A stretch of 64,000 nt of DNA, taken from the NCBI GenBank assembly GCA_963675655.1, contig OY776489.1, forward strand, positions 2,108,001 to 2,172,000. The letters run 5' to 3'. The DNA is from CAXXOK01 sp963675655 (GTDB lineage Bacteria; Bacillota; Clostridia; Christensenellales; Aristaeellaceae). The position numbers and the translations under genes are program-made. The notes beneath the pieces were generated by a model. The model was not told where the DNA came from. It ran no database searches and was given only the letters and a program-made list of their open reading frames with translations. Below, one piece after another: positions 17,325-25,927 of this stretch (within the stretch, counting starts at the first letter, position 1; every line of letters starts with the position of its first letter).

Positions 17325-17627
17325 AAGGCTATGACGGGAGGAGTACCTCCGACATGGAATCTTGCAGAGAGCCGCTGGTGCTGAAAATGCGGCAGATTCA
17401 ACGGAGTGAAGAACAACCCTGAGCATCCGCCTGAAAAGCCGCTTGCGGCGCAGTAGGCACGGACGGGTACGCCCGATACAGCGGAGGGAGATTTCGCAGC
17501 CAGAGTTTGCTGGACAGCGATGTTTCCGTCAAAGAGCGGGTCAACAATATGACCAATGCGGGTGGTACCGCGGAAACGTAAAATATACGTCTTCCGCCCC
17601 GGAGTAATCGGGGCGGGAGGCGTTTTT
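17325..17627 (+). promoter_or_regulatory. T-box riboswitch of the aspS-gatCAB operon
   Basis: The roughly 300-nt leader has the T-box order of parts. Stem I carries GGAGTA on its 5' side, the distal AGAGAGCCG/GGTGCTGAAA block, and GTGAAGAACAACCCTGAGC on its 3' side. The antiterminator T-box sequence TGGTACCGCGG lies at 17563-17573. The terminator is a long GC-rich stem at 17588-17622 ending in TTTTTC. Uncharged tRNA binding should stabilise the antiterminator and allow aspS transcription. The probable specifier stretch at 17408-17417 (GAAGAACAAC) contains Asn (AAC) and Glu (GAA) codons but no Asp codon. This suits an operon that makes Asn-tRNA by transamidation, but the exact specifier needs a structural alignment. 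Confidence 0.9.
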
Positions 17628-17662
17628 CTATATCCCGCCGGGCAAGCAAGGAGGAAGCCAAA

Positions 17663-19762
17663 ATGTATCGTACACAGTACTGCGGCGCGCTGCGCCGTGA
17701 GGACATCGGCAAACAGGCGACCGTTTGCGGCTGGGTGCTCACCCGCCGGGATATGGGCGGCGTGATCTTTGTGGACGTACACGATCGCGAAGGCACACTG
17801 CAAACGGTGTTTGATTTGTCCATCGTGGATGCGGAAAGTTTCGCCGCAGCCGAACGCCTGCGCAACCAAAGCGTGGTGCGCATCACGGGCGAAATCCGCC
17901 TGCGAGACGAAAGCACCTACAATCCTAGCATTCCGACCGGAGAAGTCGAACTGGCTGCAACCGGCATGGAAGTGCTGTCCGCCGCCGAGGCGTTGCCGTT
18001 TTCCCTGACGGATGACGAGCCGGTGCGCGAGGAGCTGCGCCTTACCTACCGTTATCTGGATTTGCGTAGGCCCCGGATGTATGAAGCGCTTCGTTTCCGC
18101 GCCAATCTTCAGCGGGAAGCGGAGAACTTTATGAATGAGCAGGGCTTTTTACAGGTGGAAACGCCGATTCTCACCAAGTCCACGCCGGAGGGCGCGCGTG
18201 ATTATCTGGTGCCCAGCCGTATCCATCCGGGTACGTTCTACGCCTTGCCGCAAAGCCCGCAGATTTTTAAACAGCTGCTGATGGTGGGCGGCATCGACAA
18301 GTATTATCAGGTGGCGCGGTGTTTCCGCGATGAGGATTTGCGTGCAGATCGTCAGCCGGAGTTTACGCAGGTGGACTTGGAATGCAGCTTTGTGGAGCAG
18401 GAGGATATTCTCTCTTTCCTCAAAACCATGTTCACCACGCTGTTCGAGCGTGTGATGAAACGCCCGCTGGGGCTGCCCTTCAAGCGCCTAACCTGGCAGG
18501 AAGCGATGGACAGCTACGGCAACGATAAGCCGGATTTACGCTTTGATCTGCCGATTGTGGATGTAAGCGAGGTGGCGCAGCAATCATCCTTTGGGGTGTT
18601 TACAGATGCGATCAAGCATGGCGGCGTGGTGCGCTGCATCAACGTAAAAGGCGGCGGAAACCGCTTTACCCGTACCACCATCGAGCAGCTGACAACCTAT
18701 GCCCAAAAGCTGGGTGCGAAGGGTATGGCTTGGATACTGTATAAGGCGGACGGCGAGATCAACAGCATTTTGCCCAAGTATTTCAGCGAGGAAAGCTGGG
18801 CACAGCTGGAAAAAAGCATGGATGCGCAACCTGGCGATTTCCTGCTGTTCTGCGCCGACCAATTGGATTTGGTGCGTAAAGTGCTCAGTGGGCTGCGCGT
18901 GCGCTGCGGCGAGCTAATGGAACTGGTTGATAAAAACACCTTCCAGTTCGCGTTGGTAACGGATTTCCCCATGTTTGAGTATAAGAAGGACGATAACCGC
19001 TACGCGGCGATGCACCATCCCTTCACCATGCCGTTTGAAGAGGATATCGACCTGATGCAGGACGATGCTACCAAACCGCTGGTACGTTCGCAGGCGTACG
19101 ACGTTGTGCTCAACGGCGTGGAGCTTGGCAGTGGGAGCGTCCGTATCCACAGGCCGGACGTGCAAAGCAAGGTATTCAGCGCGCTCGGTTTTTCCAAAGA
19201 GGAAGCCAAGGAACGCTTTGGGTTTATGCTGGGGGCTTTCCGCTTCGGTACGCCGCCGCATGCGGGCTTTGCCTTCGGCTTGGACCGGCTGTGCATGCTG
19301 CTGACCGGCGCAAGCTCTCTGCGGGATGTTATTGCCTTCCCTAAAATTAAAGATGCAAGCTGCCCAATGACCAACGCACCGGATTTTGTAGACCCCAAGC
19401 AGCTTGAGGAACTCAAGCTGGGTGTGAATGTAGCAGAGGAAATGAAGCGCGAACATGCGGAACAGATGACGCGTGAAACCGTACGCAATACAGCGCTGCT
19501 GAGCATGCTTAGCCTGTCCGCCAGCGACGAGCAGGCAATGGATAAGGATTTTCTGGGCATTGTGGATTTTGCAGGCGAACTTTCCGCGCTGGACCGGCAG
19601 GCGCCGCAGGCGCCGCGGCCGCGTAATGAACGCAGTGTCAATGTGCGCCCGGATGTTGCCCGCGAAAGCTTCCCGCTTGAAAAAGTGCTGCTGAATGCAA
19701 AAACCGTCAGCGGACCGTACATCACTGTTCCCGAAACGTTTGATTCCGGCACCGAAGCATAA
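17663..19762 (+). CDS. aspS: Aspartyl-tRNA synthetase fused to a GatC-like domain
   Basis: The 699-aa product is about 100 residues longer than normal bacterial AspRS. Residues 1-600 are a complete enzyme: anticodon-binding OB fold, class II motif 2 (FRDEDLRADRQPEFTQVDLE), a GAD insertion domain and motif 3 (GFAFGLDRLCMLL). Residues about 608-699 look like GatC: LLSMLSLSASDEQAMDKDF, FAGELSALD, then NVRPDV and a C-terminal NAKTVSGPYITVPETFDS, the usual GatC ending. gatA and gatB follow and no separate gatC lies between them. It is therefore probably a non-discriminating AspRS that charges tRNA-Asn with Asp, tethered to the GatCAB complex that amidates it. ATG 17663 has AGGAGG 9 nt upstream. 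Confidence 0.88.
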   Translation: MYRTQYCGALRREDIGKQATVCGWVLTRRDMGGVIFVDVHDREGTLQTVFDLSIVDAESFAAAERLRNQSVVRITGEIRLRDESTYNPSIPTGEVELAATGMEVLSAAEALPFSLTDDEPVREELRLTYRYLDLRRPRMYEALRFRANLQREAENFMNEQGFLQVETPILTKSTPEGARDYLVPSRIHPGTFYALPQSPQIFKQLLMVGGIDKYYQVARCFRDEDLRADRQPEFTQVDLECSFVEQEDILSFLKTMFTTLFERVMKRPLGLPFKRLTWQEAMDSYGNDKPDLRFDLPIVDVSEVAQQSSFGVFTDAIKHGGVVRCINVKGGGNRFTRTTIEQLTTYAQKLGAKGMAWILYKADGEINSILPKYFSEESWAQLEKSMDAQPGDFLLFCADQLDLVRKVLSGLRVRCGELMELVDKNTFQFALVTDFPMFEYKKDDNRYAAMHHPFTMPFEEDIDLMQDDATKPLVRSQAYDVVLNGVELGSGSVRIHRPDVQSKVFSALGFSKEEAKERFGFMLGAFRFGTPPHAGFAFGLDRLCMLLTGASSLRDVIAFPKIKDASCPMTNAPDFVDPKQLEELKLGVNVAEEMKREHAEQMTRETVRNTALLSMLSLSASDEQAMDKDFLGIVDFAGELSALDRQAPQAPRPRNERSVNVRPDVARESFPLEKVLLNAKTVSGPYITVPETFDSGTEA

Positions 19763-19833
19763 CAGTCGTTGCTTGGCTGCCTTTACGCAATAAAACCGGG
19801 GGACGCTGTCCCCGACTGGAAAGGAGCCCCGCT

Positions 19834-21345
19834 ATGCGAGCCTATCCCGATGTTTGTAAACTTACGGTGCGCGAGCTGGTAACCGCGCTGGAGGAAGGCG
19901 AAATGACCTCTGCGGAGATTACGCAAGCCTACCTTACCAGCATCGCCGCCCAAAACGATACGATTGGCGCTTATCTGGAAGTGTATACGGCTTCCGCCAT
20001 GGAGGAAGCGAATCAAAGCGATGCGCGCCGGAAAGCGGGCAAAACGCTTTCGCCGCTGGATGGTATTCCCATTGCAATCAAGGACAATATGCTGGTGGAA
20101 GGACACAAATGCACCTGCGCCAGTAAAATGCTTGCCGATTTTGTGTCGCCCTACAGCGCGACGGCGGTCATCAAGGTGCAGGAGGCGGGCATGCCGATAC
20201 TGGGTAAGCTAAACATGGATGAGTTTGCCATGGGCTCCAGCACCGAAAACAGCGCATTCACCCCGTGCCGTAACCCATGGTCGACTGCCCATGTGCCGGG
20301 CGGTTCTTCCGGCGGCGCGGCTGCGGCGGTGGCGGCAGGCATGTCGCCGGTAACGCTTGGCAGCGATACGGGCGGCAGTATCCGCCAGCCAGCCTCTTTC
20401 TGCGGCGTGGTCGGCGCGAAACCCGCTTATGGCGCAGTCAGCCGGTATGGGCTGGTGGCATTTGCCAGCTCGCTGGATCAAATCGGCCCGCTGGGGAAAA
20501 CGGCGGAGGATGTAGCCATGGTGATGAATGTAATCGCCGGATACGATACACACGACGCGACCAGCGACGTGGCACTTTCGCCGCAATATCCGTTGGAAGC
20601 CCTTGATTCTCTGGAAGGGTTAACCATCGGAATGCCGAAAGAATGCTTTGGCGAAGGCCTTTCTATGCCGGTGTACCACGCGGTGGAAGCGGCGGCCGAA
20701 CAGCTGCGCGCGCTGGGTGCTACGGTCGTGGAGGTCAGCATTCCGTCGCTGCCGTACGCGCTGTCGGCGTACTATGTACTCTCCAGCGCTGAAGCATCCA
20801 GCAATCTGGCACGGTTTGACGGTGTGCGCTACGGCTACCGCGCCAAAGAGTATGCAGATTTGGACGAGCTGTACCGTAAAAGCCGCGAGGAAGGCTTCGG
20901 CATTGAGGTAAAACGCAGGATCATGCTGGGTACGTTTGCACTGAGCAGTGGCTATCAGGATCAATATTATTTAAAAGCGCAGCAGGCGCGCGAATTGCTC
21001 CGTTATGAACTCGGCGAAGCGTTGGGCATGTGCAATGCGCTGCTTACGCCGGTCGCACCGACTTTTGCCTATCGCCTTGGCGAAAAAACAACCGATCCGA
21101 TGGAAATGTACATGGGCGATTTATACACCGTGCCCGCGAACTTGGCAGGGTTACCGGCGGTAAGCGTACCGTGCGGCACCGCACAGGATGGAGAGGCGGT
21201 TCTGCCCGTCGGCATGAGCTTGCTGGGTGCGCGGGATAGCCTGCCCAAGCTGCTCTCCATCGCATCGGCTTACGAAAAAACCGTTCAGCCCAATGCTGGG
21301 CTGCGCCCGTACGAACATCTGCGCAAGGGAGGCGACAAGGCATGA
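19834..21345 (+). CDS. gatA: Asp-tRNA(Asn)/Glu-tRNA(Gln) amidotransferase subunit A
   Basis: GatA is the amidase that releases ammonia from Gln or Asn for tRNA transamidation. The 503-aa product has the amidase-signature triad: Lys in IAIKDNMLVEG, cis-Ser in VPGGSSGGAAAAVAAG, and the nucleophile Ser in LGSDTGGSIRQPASFCGVVG. The C-terminal GDLYTVPANLAGLPAVSVPCG is standard. Start ATG 19834 follows AAAGGAG. It is 71 nt after aspS-gatC and overlaps gatB by 4 nt, so it belongs to the T-box operon. Confidence 0.96.
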   Translation: MRAYPDVCKLTVRELVTALEEGEMTSAEITQAYLTSIAAQNDTIGAYLEVYTASAMEEANQSDARRKAGKTLSPLDGIPIAIKDNMLVEGHKCTCASKMLADFVSPYSATAVIKVQEAGMPILGKLNMDEFAMGSSTENSAFTPCRNPWSTAHVPGGSSGGAAAAVAAGMSPVTLGSDTGGSIRQPASFCGVVGAKPAYGAVSRYGLVAFASSLDQIGPLGKTAEDVAMVMNVIAGYDTHDATSDVALSPQYPLEALDSLEGLTIGMPKECFGEGLSMPVYHAVEAAAEQLRALGATVVEVSIPSLPYALSAYYVLSSAEASSNLARFDGVRYGYRAKEYADLDELYRKSREEGFGIEVKRRIMLGTFALSSGYQDQYYLKAQQARELLRYELGEALGMCNALLTPVAPTFAYRLGEKTTDPMEMYMGDLYTVPANLAGLPAVSVPCGTAQDGEAVLPVGMSLLGARDSLPKLLSIASAYEKTVQPNAGLRPYEHLRKGGDKA

Positions 21346-22802
21346 GCTGGGAAATGGTCATCGGGCTTGAGACCCATGTGGAGTTGAACACGAAAAGCAA
21401 AGTATTCTGCACCTGCAAAACTGATTTTGGCGCGCCGCCCAATACCCATGTTTGCCCGGTCTGTATGGGGCTGCCCGGAGCGCTGCCGGTGTTTAACGAG
21501 CAGGTATTACGCCATGCGGCGATGGCGGGCTATGCGCTGAATTGCCATGTGCATCACCGCAGCCGGTTTGACCGCAAAAACTACTTCTATCCTGATTTGC
21601 CCAAGGCATACCAGATCAGCCAGTTTTACCGCCCCATTTGCGAAAACGGCTGGCTGACCGTGCAGACGGCTGAAGGCGGAGAAAAGAAAATCGGCATTAC
21701 GCGCATCCATATTGAGGAGGATGCGGGTAAACTGATGCATGACAACGAGCATGGCACGATGCTGGATATGAACCGCTGCGGCGTACCGCTGATTGAGATC
21801 GTAAGCGAGCCGGATATCCGTTCGGCGGAAGAAGCGGTGGGGTACCTGCGCAAGGTGCGGGCCATTCTTACCTATATCAATGTGAGCGACTGCCGCATGA
21901 ACGAAGGCAGCTTGCGCTGCGATGTAAACCTGAGCATCCACCATCCGGGCGAGCCGTTTGGCGTTCGTACGGAGATGAAAAATCTCAACTCCTTCCAGAG
22001 CGTGGAACGCGCGATCAAAGCCGAGTTTGAGCGGCAGGTAGCGGCGCTGGAGACGGGCGAGGAGATTGTGCAGGAAACGCGGCGCTACGACCAGAAAACA
22101 GGCAAGACCTACACCATGCGACGCAAGGAGAATAGCGCGGATTACCGCTATTTTCCCGATCCGGATTTACCGGAAGTGCGCCTGACGGATGAAGATATGC
22201 AGGCGATACAGGATGCGATACCGGTACTGCCGGATGCGCGCCGCGAAGCATACCGCAGCCAGTACGACCTGACGGCTTATGCAGCCGAGCAGCTGACTGC
22301 GGAACGCTGGCTGGCGGAGTATTTTGAAGAAGCGGCTGCTGTTGCCAAATCGCCGGTGCATGTGGCTAACCTGTTGCAGGGTGAGGTGTTCGCGCTGATG
22401 AGTGCGCGGGCAACCGAAGCCGAGAAAAGCGGGGAAGCATCGCTTGAAGGCCGCGAATCTTTGCCGATTGCGCCCGCCAACTTGGCAAAGCTTTCCAATC
22501 TGATGGCGGATGGCCGCGTAAACAGCTCTACCGGCAAGAAGATACTGGCAGCCTTGTTTACACAGGATCAGGACCCCATCGCGTACGCGCAAGAGCATAA
22601 GCTGTTTACCATCGGCGATAATACCGCGCTGATCGCCGCTGTAAAGCAAGCGCTGGAAGCGAACCCCGATATGGTGGAAACCTACCGCAATGGCAAGGTG
22701 AGCGTGGAAAAAGCGCTGATGGGCAAAGCTATGGCGATTACACGCGGTAAAGCCGACCCCGAGCGATTGGCGGAGCTGCTGCATCAAGCGCTTACGGAAT
22801 AG
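21342..22802 (+). CDS. gatB: Asp-tRNA(Asn)/Glu-tRNA(Gln) amidotransferase subunit B
   Basis: GatB activates the carboxylate on mischarged Asp-tRNA or Glu-tRNA with ATP and binds the tRNA. The 486-aa product has the diagnostic start MVIGLETHVELNTKSKVFC, CPVCMGLPGALPVFN, the HIEEDAGKLMHD segment and RTEMKNLNSFQSVERAI, followed by a helical tail/YqeY-like domain from about residue 310 to the end. ATGA overlap with gatA indicates translational coupling. The first 60 residues keep the Cys residues of the zinc site. No terminator is seen after it; the asd promoter begins 100 nt later. Confidence 0.97.
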   Translation: MSWEMVIGLETHVELNTKSKVFCTCKTDFGAPPNTHVCPVCMGLPGALPVFNEQVLRHAAMAGYALNCHVHHRSRFDRKNYFYPDLPKAYQISQFYRPICENGWLTVQTAEGGEKKIGITRIHIEEDAGKLMHDNEHGTMLDMNRCGVPLIEIVSEPDIRSAEEAVGYLRKVRAILTYINVSDCRMNEGSLRCDVNLSIHHPGEPFGVRTEMKNLNSFQSVERAIKAEFERQVAALETGEEIVQETRRYDQKTGKTYTMRRKENSADYRYFPDPDLPEVRLTDEDMQAIQDAIPVLPDARREAYRSQYDLTAYAAEQLTAERWLAEYFEEAAAVAKSPVHVANLLQGEVFALMSARATEAEKSGEASLEGRESLPIAPANLAKLSNLMADGRVNSSTGKKILAALFTQDQDPIAYAQEHKLFTIGDNTALIAAVKQALEANPDMVETYRNGKVSVEKALMGKAMAITRGKADPERLAELLHQALTE

Positions 22803-22902
22803 TTTTCGGTCTGCGCGGCGTCCCCTGTGCAAAACGGAAAAAGGCGCTGCAAAGACATAAAAAGCGACAAAAAAGTAACGGGTTTTCCCAGCACTACATG
22901 GT

Positions 22903-22931
22903 TTGACAAGCGATGTCGATCATGGTATGCT
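22903..22931 (+). promoter_or_regulatory. Promoter of asd-dapA-dapB
   Basis: Perfect TTGACA (22903-22908), 17 nt, and TATGCT (22926-22931). The leader to the asd ATG is about 70 nt. Confidence 0.8.
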
Positions 22932-22946
22932 TTGCTGGTATACGCA

Positions 22947-22980
22947 GGCGGCTTCCATCATTTTTTGATGTTGAGCCGCC
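22947..22980 (+). promoter_or_regulatory. Hairpin in the asd leader
   Basis: GGCGGCT (22947-22953) pairs with AGCCGCC (22974-22980), and inside it CATCA/TGATG pair around a run of T. No T-run follows, so it is not an ordinary terminator, and it is too short for a lysine riboswitch. It could be a 5' stabiliser or a protein-binding site. Confidence 0.4.
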
Positions 22981-23006
22981 GCCCAAATAGAAACGAGGTT
23001 TTCGGT

Positions 23007-24092
23007 ATGCAACAATATCGTGTCGGCATCATTGGAGCAACGGGCATGGTAGGGCAGCGTTTCGTGCTGCTATTGCACAATCATCCCTGGTTTAAGGTAA
23101 CCGTTTTGGCAGCCAGCAGCCGCAGCGCGGGTCTGCCGTACCGCGAGGCTGTACAGAAACGTTGGGCGTTTGCCTCGACTCCCATTCCAGAGGCGATCGC
23201 CGATATGGTCGTGCAGGACGCTGCCGAGGTAGAGAAAGTCTCTGCGCAGGTAGATTTTGTGTTCTGCGCCGTGGACATGAAAAAAGACGAAGTTCTTGCG
23301 CTGGAAGAGCGCTATGCCAAAGCGGAAACGCCGGTGGTCAGCAACAACAGCGCGACCCGCTTAATGCCGGATATTCCCATGCTGATTCCCGAAATCAACG
23401 GCGAACACGCGGAAATTATTGCCGCACAGCGGAAACGGCTGGGTACCAAGAGCGGTTTTATCGCTGTAAAGCCCAATTGCAGTATCCAAAGCTATGTGCC
23501 CGCCTTATGGCCGCTTTTGGATTTTGAGCCCCAGAGCGTGATTGTTTGCACTTATCAGGCCATCAGCGGCGCGGGCAAAACGTTTGAAACCTGGCCGGAA
23601 ATGGTGGATAATGTGATTCCCTACATTGGCGGCGAGGATGAGAAGAGCGAACGCGAGCCGATGAAGATTTTCGGGCATATTGAAGATGAGCAGATCGTAA
23701 ATGCCGCAACGCCGGACATCAGCGCGCAGTGTCTACGCGTGGCATGTTCCGACGGCCATATGGCTGCGGTAAGCGTGAAGTTTGCAAAGAAGCCTACTAT
23801 TGAACAGATACTGGAGCGCTGGGAGAACTGCCATCCCCTCACCGAGGGCATGGGTTTGCCCAGCAGCCCTGCAAAGTTCCTGCAATACTTTGAGGATCCC
23901 AGCCGTCCGCAGACACGGCTGGACCGTGAGTTTGAAAACGGTATGGGCATCAGCATCGGTCGGCTGCGTGAGGACAAGGTGTTTGATTACAAATTTGTTT
24001 GCCTAAGCCACAACACCCTGCGCGGTGCGGCGGGCGGCGGCGTGCTCAGCGCGGAATACCTGTGTAAACAGGGCTACATCCAACCCAAATGA
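23007..24092 (+). CDS. asd: Aspartate-semialdehyde dehydrogenase
   Basis: Asd reduces aspartyl-phosphate to aspartate semialdehyde, the branch point to lysine/DAP, threonine and methionine. The 361-aa product has GIIGATGMVGQRFV at the NADP site, SNNSATRL, the nucleophilic Cys158 in VKPNCSIQ, and GAGKTFETWPEM. These features fit the archaeal/fungal-type Asd subfamily rather than the E. coli type, an arrangement also found in other Clostridia. ATG 23007 has an acceptable GAGG upstream; the open frame extends further 5' but would cover the promoter. dapA and dapB follow. Confidence 0.93.
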   Translation: MQQYRVGIIGATGMVGQRFVLLLHNHPWFKVTVLAASSRSAGLPYREAVQKRWAFASTPIPEAIADMVVQDAAEVEKVSAQVDFVFCAVDMKKDEVLALEERYAKAETPVVSNNSATRLMPDIPMLIPEINGEHAEIIAAQRKRLGTKSGFIAVKPNCSIQSYVPALWPLLDFEPQSVIVCTYQAISGAGKTFETWPEMVDNVIPYIGGEDEKSEREPMKIFGHIEDEQIVNAATPDISAQCLRVACSDGHMAAVSVKFAKKPTIEQILERWENCHPLTEGMGLPSSPAKFLQYFEDPSRPQTRLDREFENGMGISIGRLREDKVFDYKFVCLSHNTLRGAAGGGVLSAEYLCKQGYIQPK

Positions 24093-24094
24093 CA

Positions 24095-24110
24095 TTGGCC
24101 AATTGGCCAA
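24095..24110. repeat. 16-bp perfect palindrome between asd and dapA
   Basis: TTGGCCAATTGGCCAA is both a perfect palindrome and a direct duplication of the 8-bp palindrome TTGGCCAA, three bases after the asd stop. No T-run follows, so it is more like an operator than a terminator. Confidence 0.6.
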
Positions 24111-24196
24111 GACAACAAGGGAACGACCTGTTACCGGCGGTAGGCAGATAGGTCTGGCCGTGTCGGGTACGGGCAGTTTGGGAGGAGGTCGACCCT

Positions 24197-25087
24197 ATGC
24201 CAACTTTGTTTCAAGGCAGTGCGGTGGCGTTGGTAACGCCCTTTACAAGCGGCAAGGTAGATACGGCAGCGATTGAACGCTTGGTAAATAGGCAGATGGA
24301 AGCTGGAACAGCGGCTATCATCGTGTGCGGTACAACCGGCGAACCGACAACCATGACGCCGGATGAACGGGAGTTGACTGTTCGCACGGTGATCCGTGCC
24401 GTAAACGGTCGGGTTCCGGTGGTTGCGGGTACCGGCAGCAATTGCACGCAATCGGTGATTGATACGGCAAAACGGTATGAAAATCTGGGTTGCGCCGCGC
24501 AGCTGGTGGTGACCCCGTATTACAATAAAAGCTCACAGGAAGGGCTGTACCGGCACTACATGGAGATTGCCGAGCATTCGCAGCTCCCGATTATGATTTA
24601 TAACGTGCCCTCCCGCACGGGAATGGATATTTCCCCCGAGGTGTTGGAACGGCTGGTGGGCAGCGGTAAGTTTGTCGCGCTCAAGGAGAGCAGCTACAAC
24701 CTTCCGTATGTAATGGAAAAAGTACGCCGGCTGGATGGCAAGATAGCGCTGTACAGCGGCAACGACGATATGGTTTTGCCGCTGATGGGGCTTGGTGCAC
24801 AGGGCGTCATCTCCGTAGTCGCCAATGTGCTTCCCGCGGAAATGGCGGAAATGGCGCAGAGCTACCTGAAGGGAGATACGGATAAAGCGCTTGCGATGCA
24901 GCTGAAGCTGCTGCCGCTTATCCGTGCTCTATTTGCAGAAGTCAACCCCATTCCCTGTAAAGCGGCTGTGGAAATGATGGGGCTTTGCAGCGGGGACTTG
25001 CGCTTACCTTTAATCCCCGTAAGCGCTGAAAACCGCAGCAAGCTTAGGGATGCACTGATCGACCTTGGCGTTACGGTGCAACAGTAA
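24197..25087 (+). CDS. dapA: 4-hydroxy-tetrahydrodipicolinate synthase
   Basis: DapA condenses pyruvate with aspartate semialdehyde, the first committed step to DAP and lysine. The 296-aa product is a complete TIM-barrel: GSAVALVTPF at the start, CGTTGEPTTM (substrate Thr pair), the catalytic Tyr in MIYNVPSRTGMD and the Schiff-base Lys in VALKESSYN. The end VEMMGLCSGDLRLPL is usual. ATG 24197 follows GGGAGGAGG. It lies 104 nt after asd, probably in the same transcript. Confidence 0.97.
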   Translation: MPTLFQGSAVALVTPFTSGKVDTAAIERLVNRQMEAGTAAIIVCGTTGEPTTMTPDERELTVRTVIRAVNGRVPVVAGTGSNCTQSVIDTAKRYENLGCAAQLVVTPYYNKSSQEGLYRHYMEIAEHSQLPIMIYNVPSRTGMDISPEVLERLVGSGKFVALKESSYNLPYVMEKVRRLDGKIALYSGNDDMVLPLMGLGAQGVISVVANVLPAEMAEMAQSYLKGDTDKALAMQLKLLPLIRALFAEVNPIPCKAAVEMMGLCSGDLRLPLIPVSAENRSKLRDALIDLGVTVQQ

Positions 25088-25101
25088 TATTGACGATAAA
25101 G

Positions 25102-25126
25102 GCCGGGCGTATGCCCGGCTTCTTTT
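25102..25126 (+). terminator. Intrinsic terminator between dapA and dapB
   Basis: GCCGGGC (25102-25108) pairs with GCCCGGC (25113-25119) around GTAT and is followed by TTCTTTT. It ends 12 nt before the dapB Shine-Dalgarno, so dapB depends on readthrough or its own start of transcription. Confidence 0.85.
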
Positions 25127-25148
25127 CACAGACGAACGGAGGCAGGTT

Positions 25149-25910
25149 ATGAATATCATCATTGGCGGCGCGATGGGGCGCATGGGGCATGAACTGGCTG
25201 CCATCGCAGCGGAAGAAGGCGTTACCGTCGTTTGCGGCGTGGATGTGGCATACCAGGGGCAGCCATCGGATTTTCCCATTGTTATCAGCTATCAGCAGAT
25301 TACGGTACAGGCGGATGTATTGGTGGATTTTTCACGTGCCGATGGACTGCCCGGGCTACTCAGCTACGCAAGCAAAGCAAAGATGCCGTTGGTTTTATGC
25401 GCTACCGGATATACCGAAGCGGAGCTTGCGAGCATTACAGAAGCTGCACAAACCATGCCGATTTTGCAAAGCGCCAATATGAGCTTGGGAGTGAACGTAT
25501 TGCGCAGACTGGCAGAAATGGCAGCGACTGCACTGGGTGACGGGTTTGATGTGGAAATTGTGGAAAAACACCATCGCCGGAAATTGGATAGCCCCAGCGG
25601 TACCGCGCTGATGCTGTATGACGCGGTAAAACAAACAAAAAGCGGAGCTGTTGAGCCGATATATGGACGGTATGGACGGGATGCCAAACGTACACCTGCG
25701 GAGATTGGCTTGCACGCGGTACGCGGCGGCACCGTAACGGGCGAGCATGAAGTAGGCTTTTACGGCAATGGTGAGCAGGTCTTGCTGACGCACAGGGCGG
25801 AGAGCCGTGCGTTGTTTGCGCAGGGCGCGCTGCGTGCGGCCCGCTTCCTGGCGGGGAAACCGGCAGGGCGCTATACGATGCAGGATGTTGTAGCGGAGAT
25901 GATCGGGTAA
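25149..25910 (+). CDS. dapB: 4-hydroxy-tetrahydrodipicolinate reductase
   Basis: DapB reduces the DapA product with NAD(P)H. The 253-aa protein has the Rossmann motif GGAMGRMGHEL (5-15), CATGYTEAEL, and the family signature EKHHRRKLDSPSGTAL with the catalytic His-His and Lys. The C-terminal TGEHEVGFYG and HRAESRALFAQGAL are standard. Start ATG 25149 has GGAGG 6 nt upstream; the open frame continues back into the terminator and dapA and should not be used. Confidence 0.96.
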   Translation: MNIIIGGAMGRMGHELAAIAAEEGVTVVCGVDVAYQGQPSDFPIVISYQQITVQADVLVDFSRADGLPGLLSYASKAKMPLVLCATGYTEAELASITEAAQTMPILQSANMSLGVNVLRRLAEMAATALGDGFDVEIVEKHHRRKLDSPSGTALMLYDAVKQTKSGAVEPIYGRYGRDAKRTPAEIGLHAVRGGTVTGEHEVGFYGNGEQVLLTHRAESRALFAQGALRAARFLAGKPAGRYTMQDVVAEMIG

Positions 25911-25927
25911 AGAAATTACCCTTTTCA

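Noticed and set aside
22827..23006. Longer 5' extension of asd
   Set aside because: It would cover a perfect TTGACA/TATGCT promoter and a leader hairpin; the conserved Asd start MQQYRVGIIG begins at 23007.
22803..23006. Lysine riboswitch before asd
   Set aside because: The leader is only about 70 nt and lacks the conserved core; only a simple hairpin is present.
25065..25148. Longer 5' extension of dapB
   Set aside because: It runs through the terminator and into dapA; the ATG at 25149 has a good GGAGG and the conserved start.
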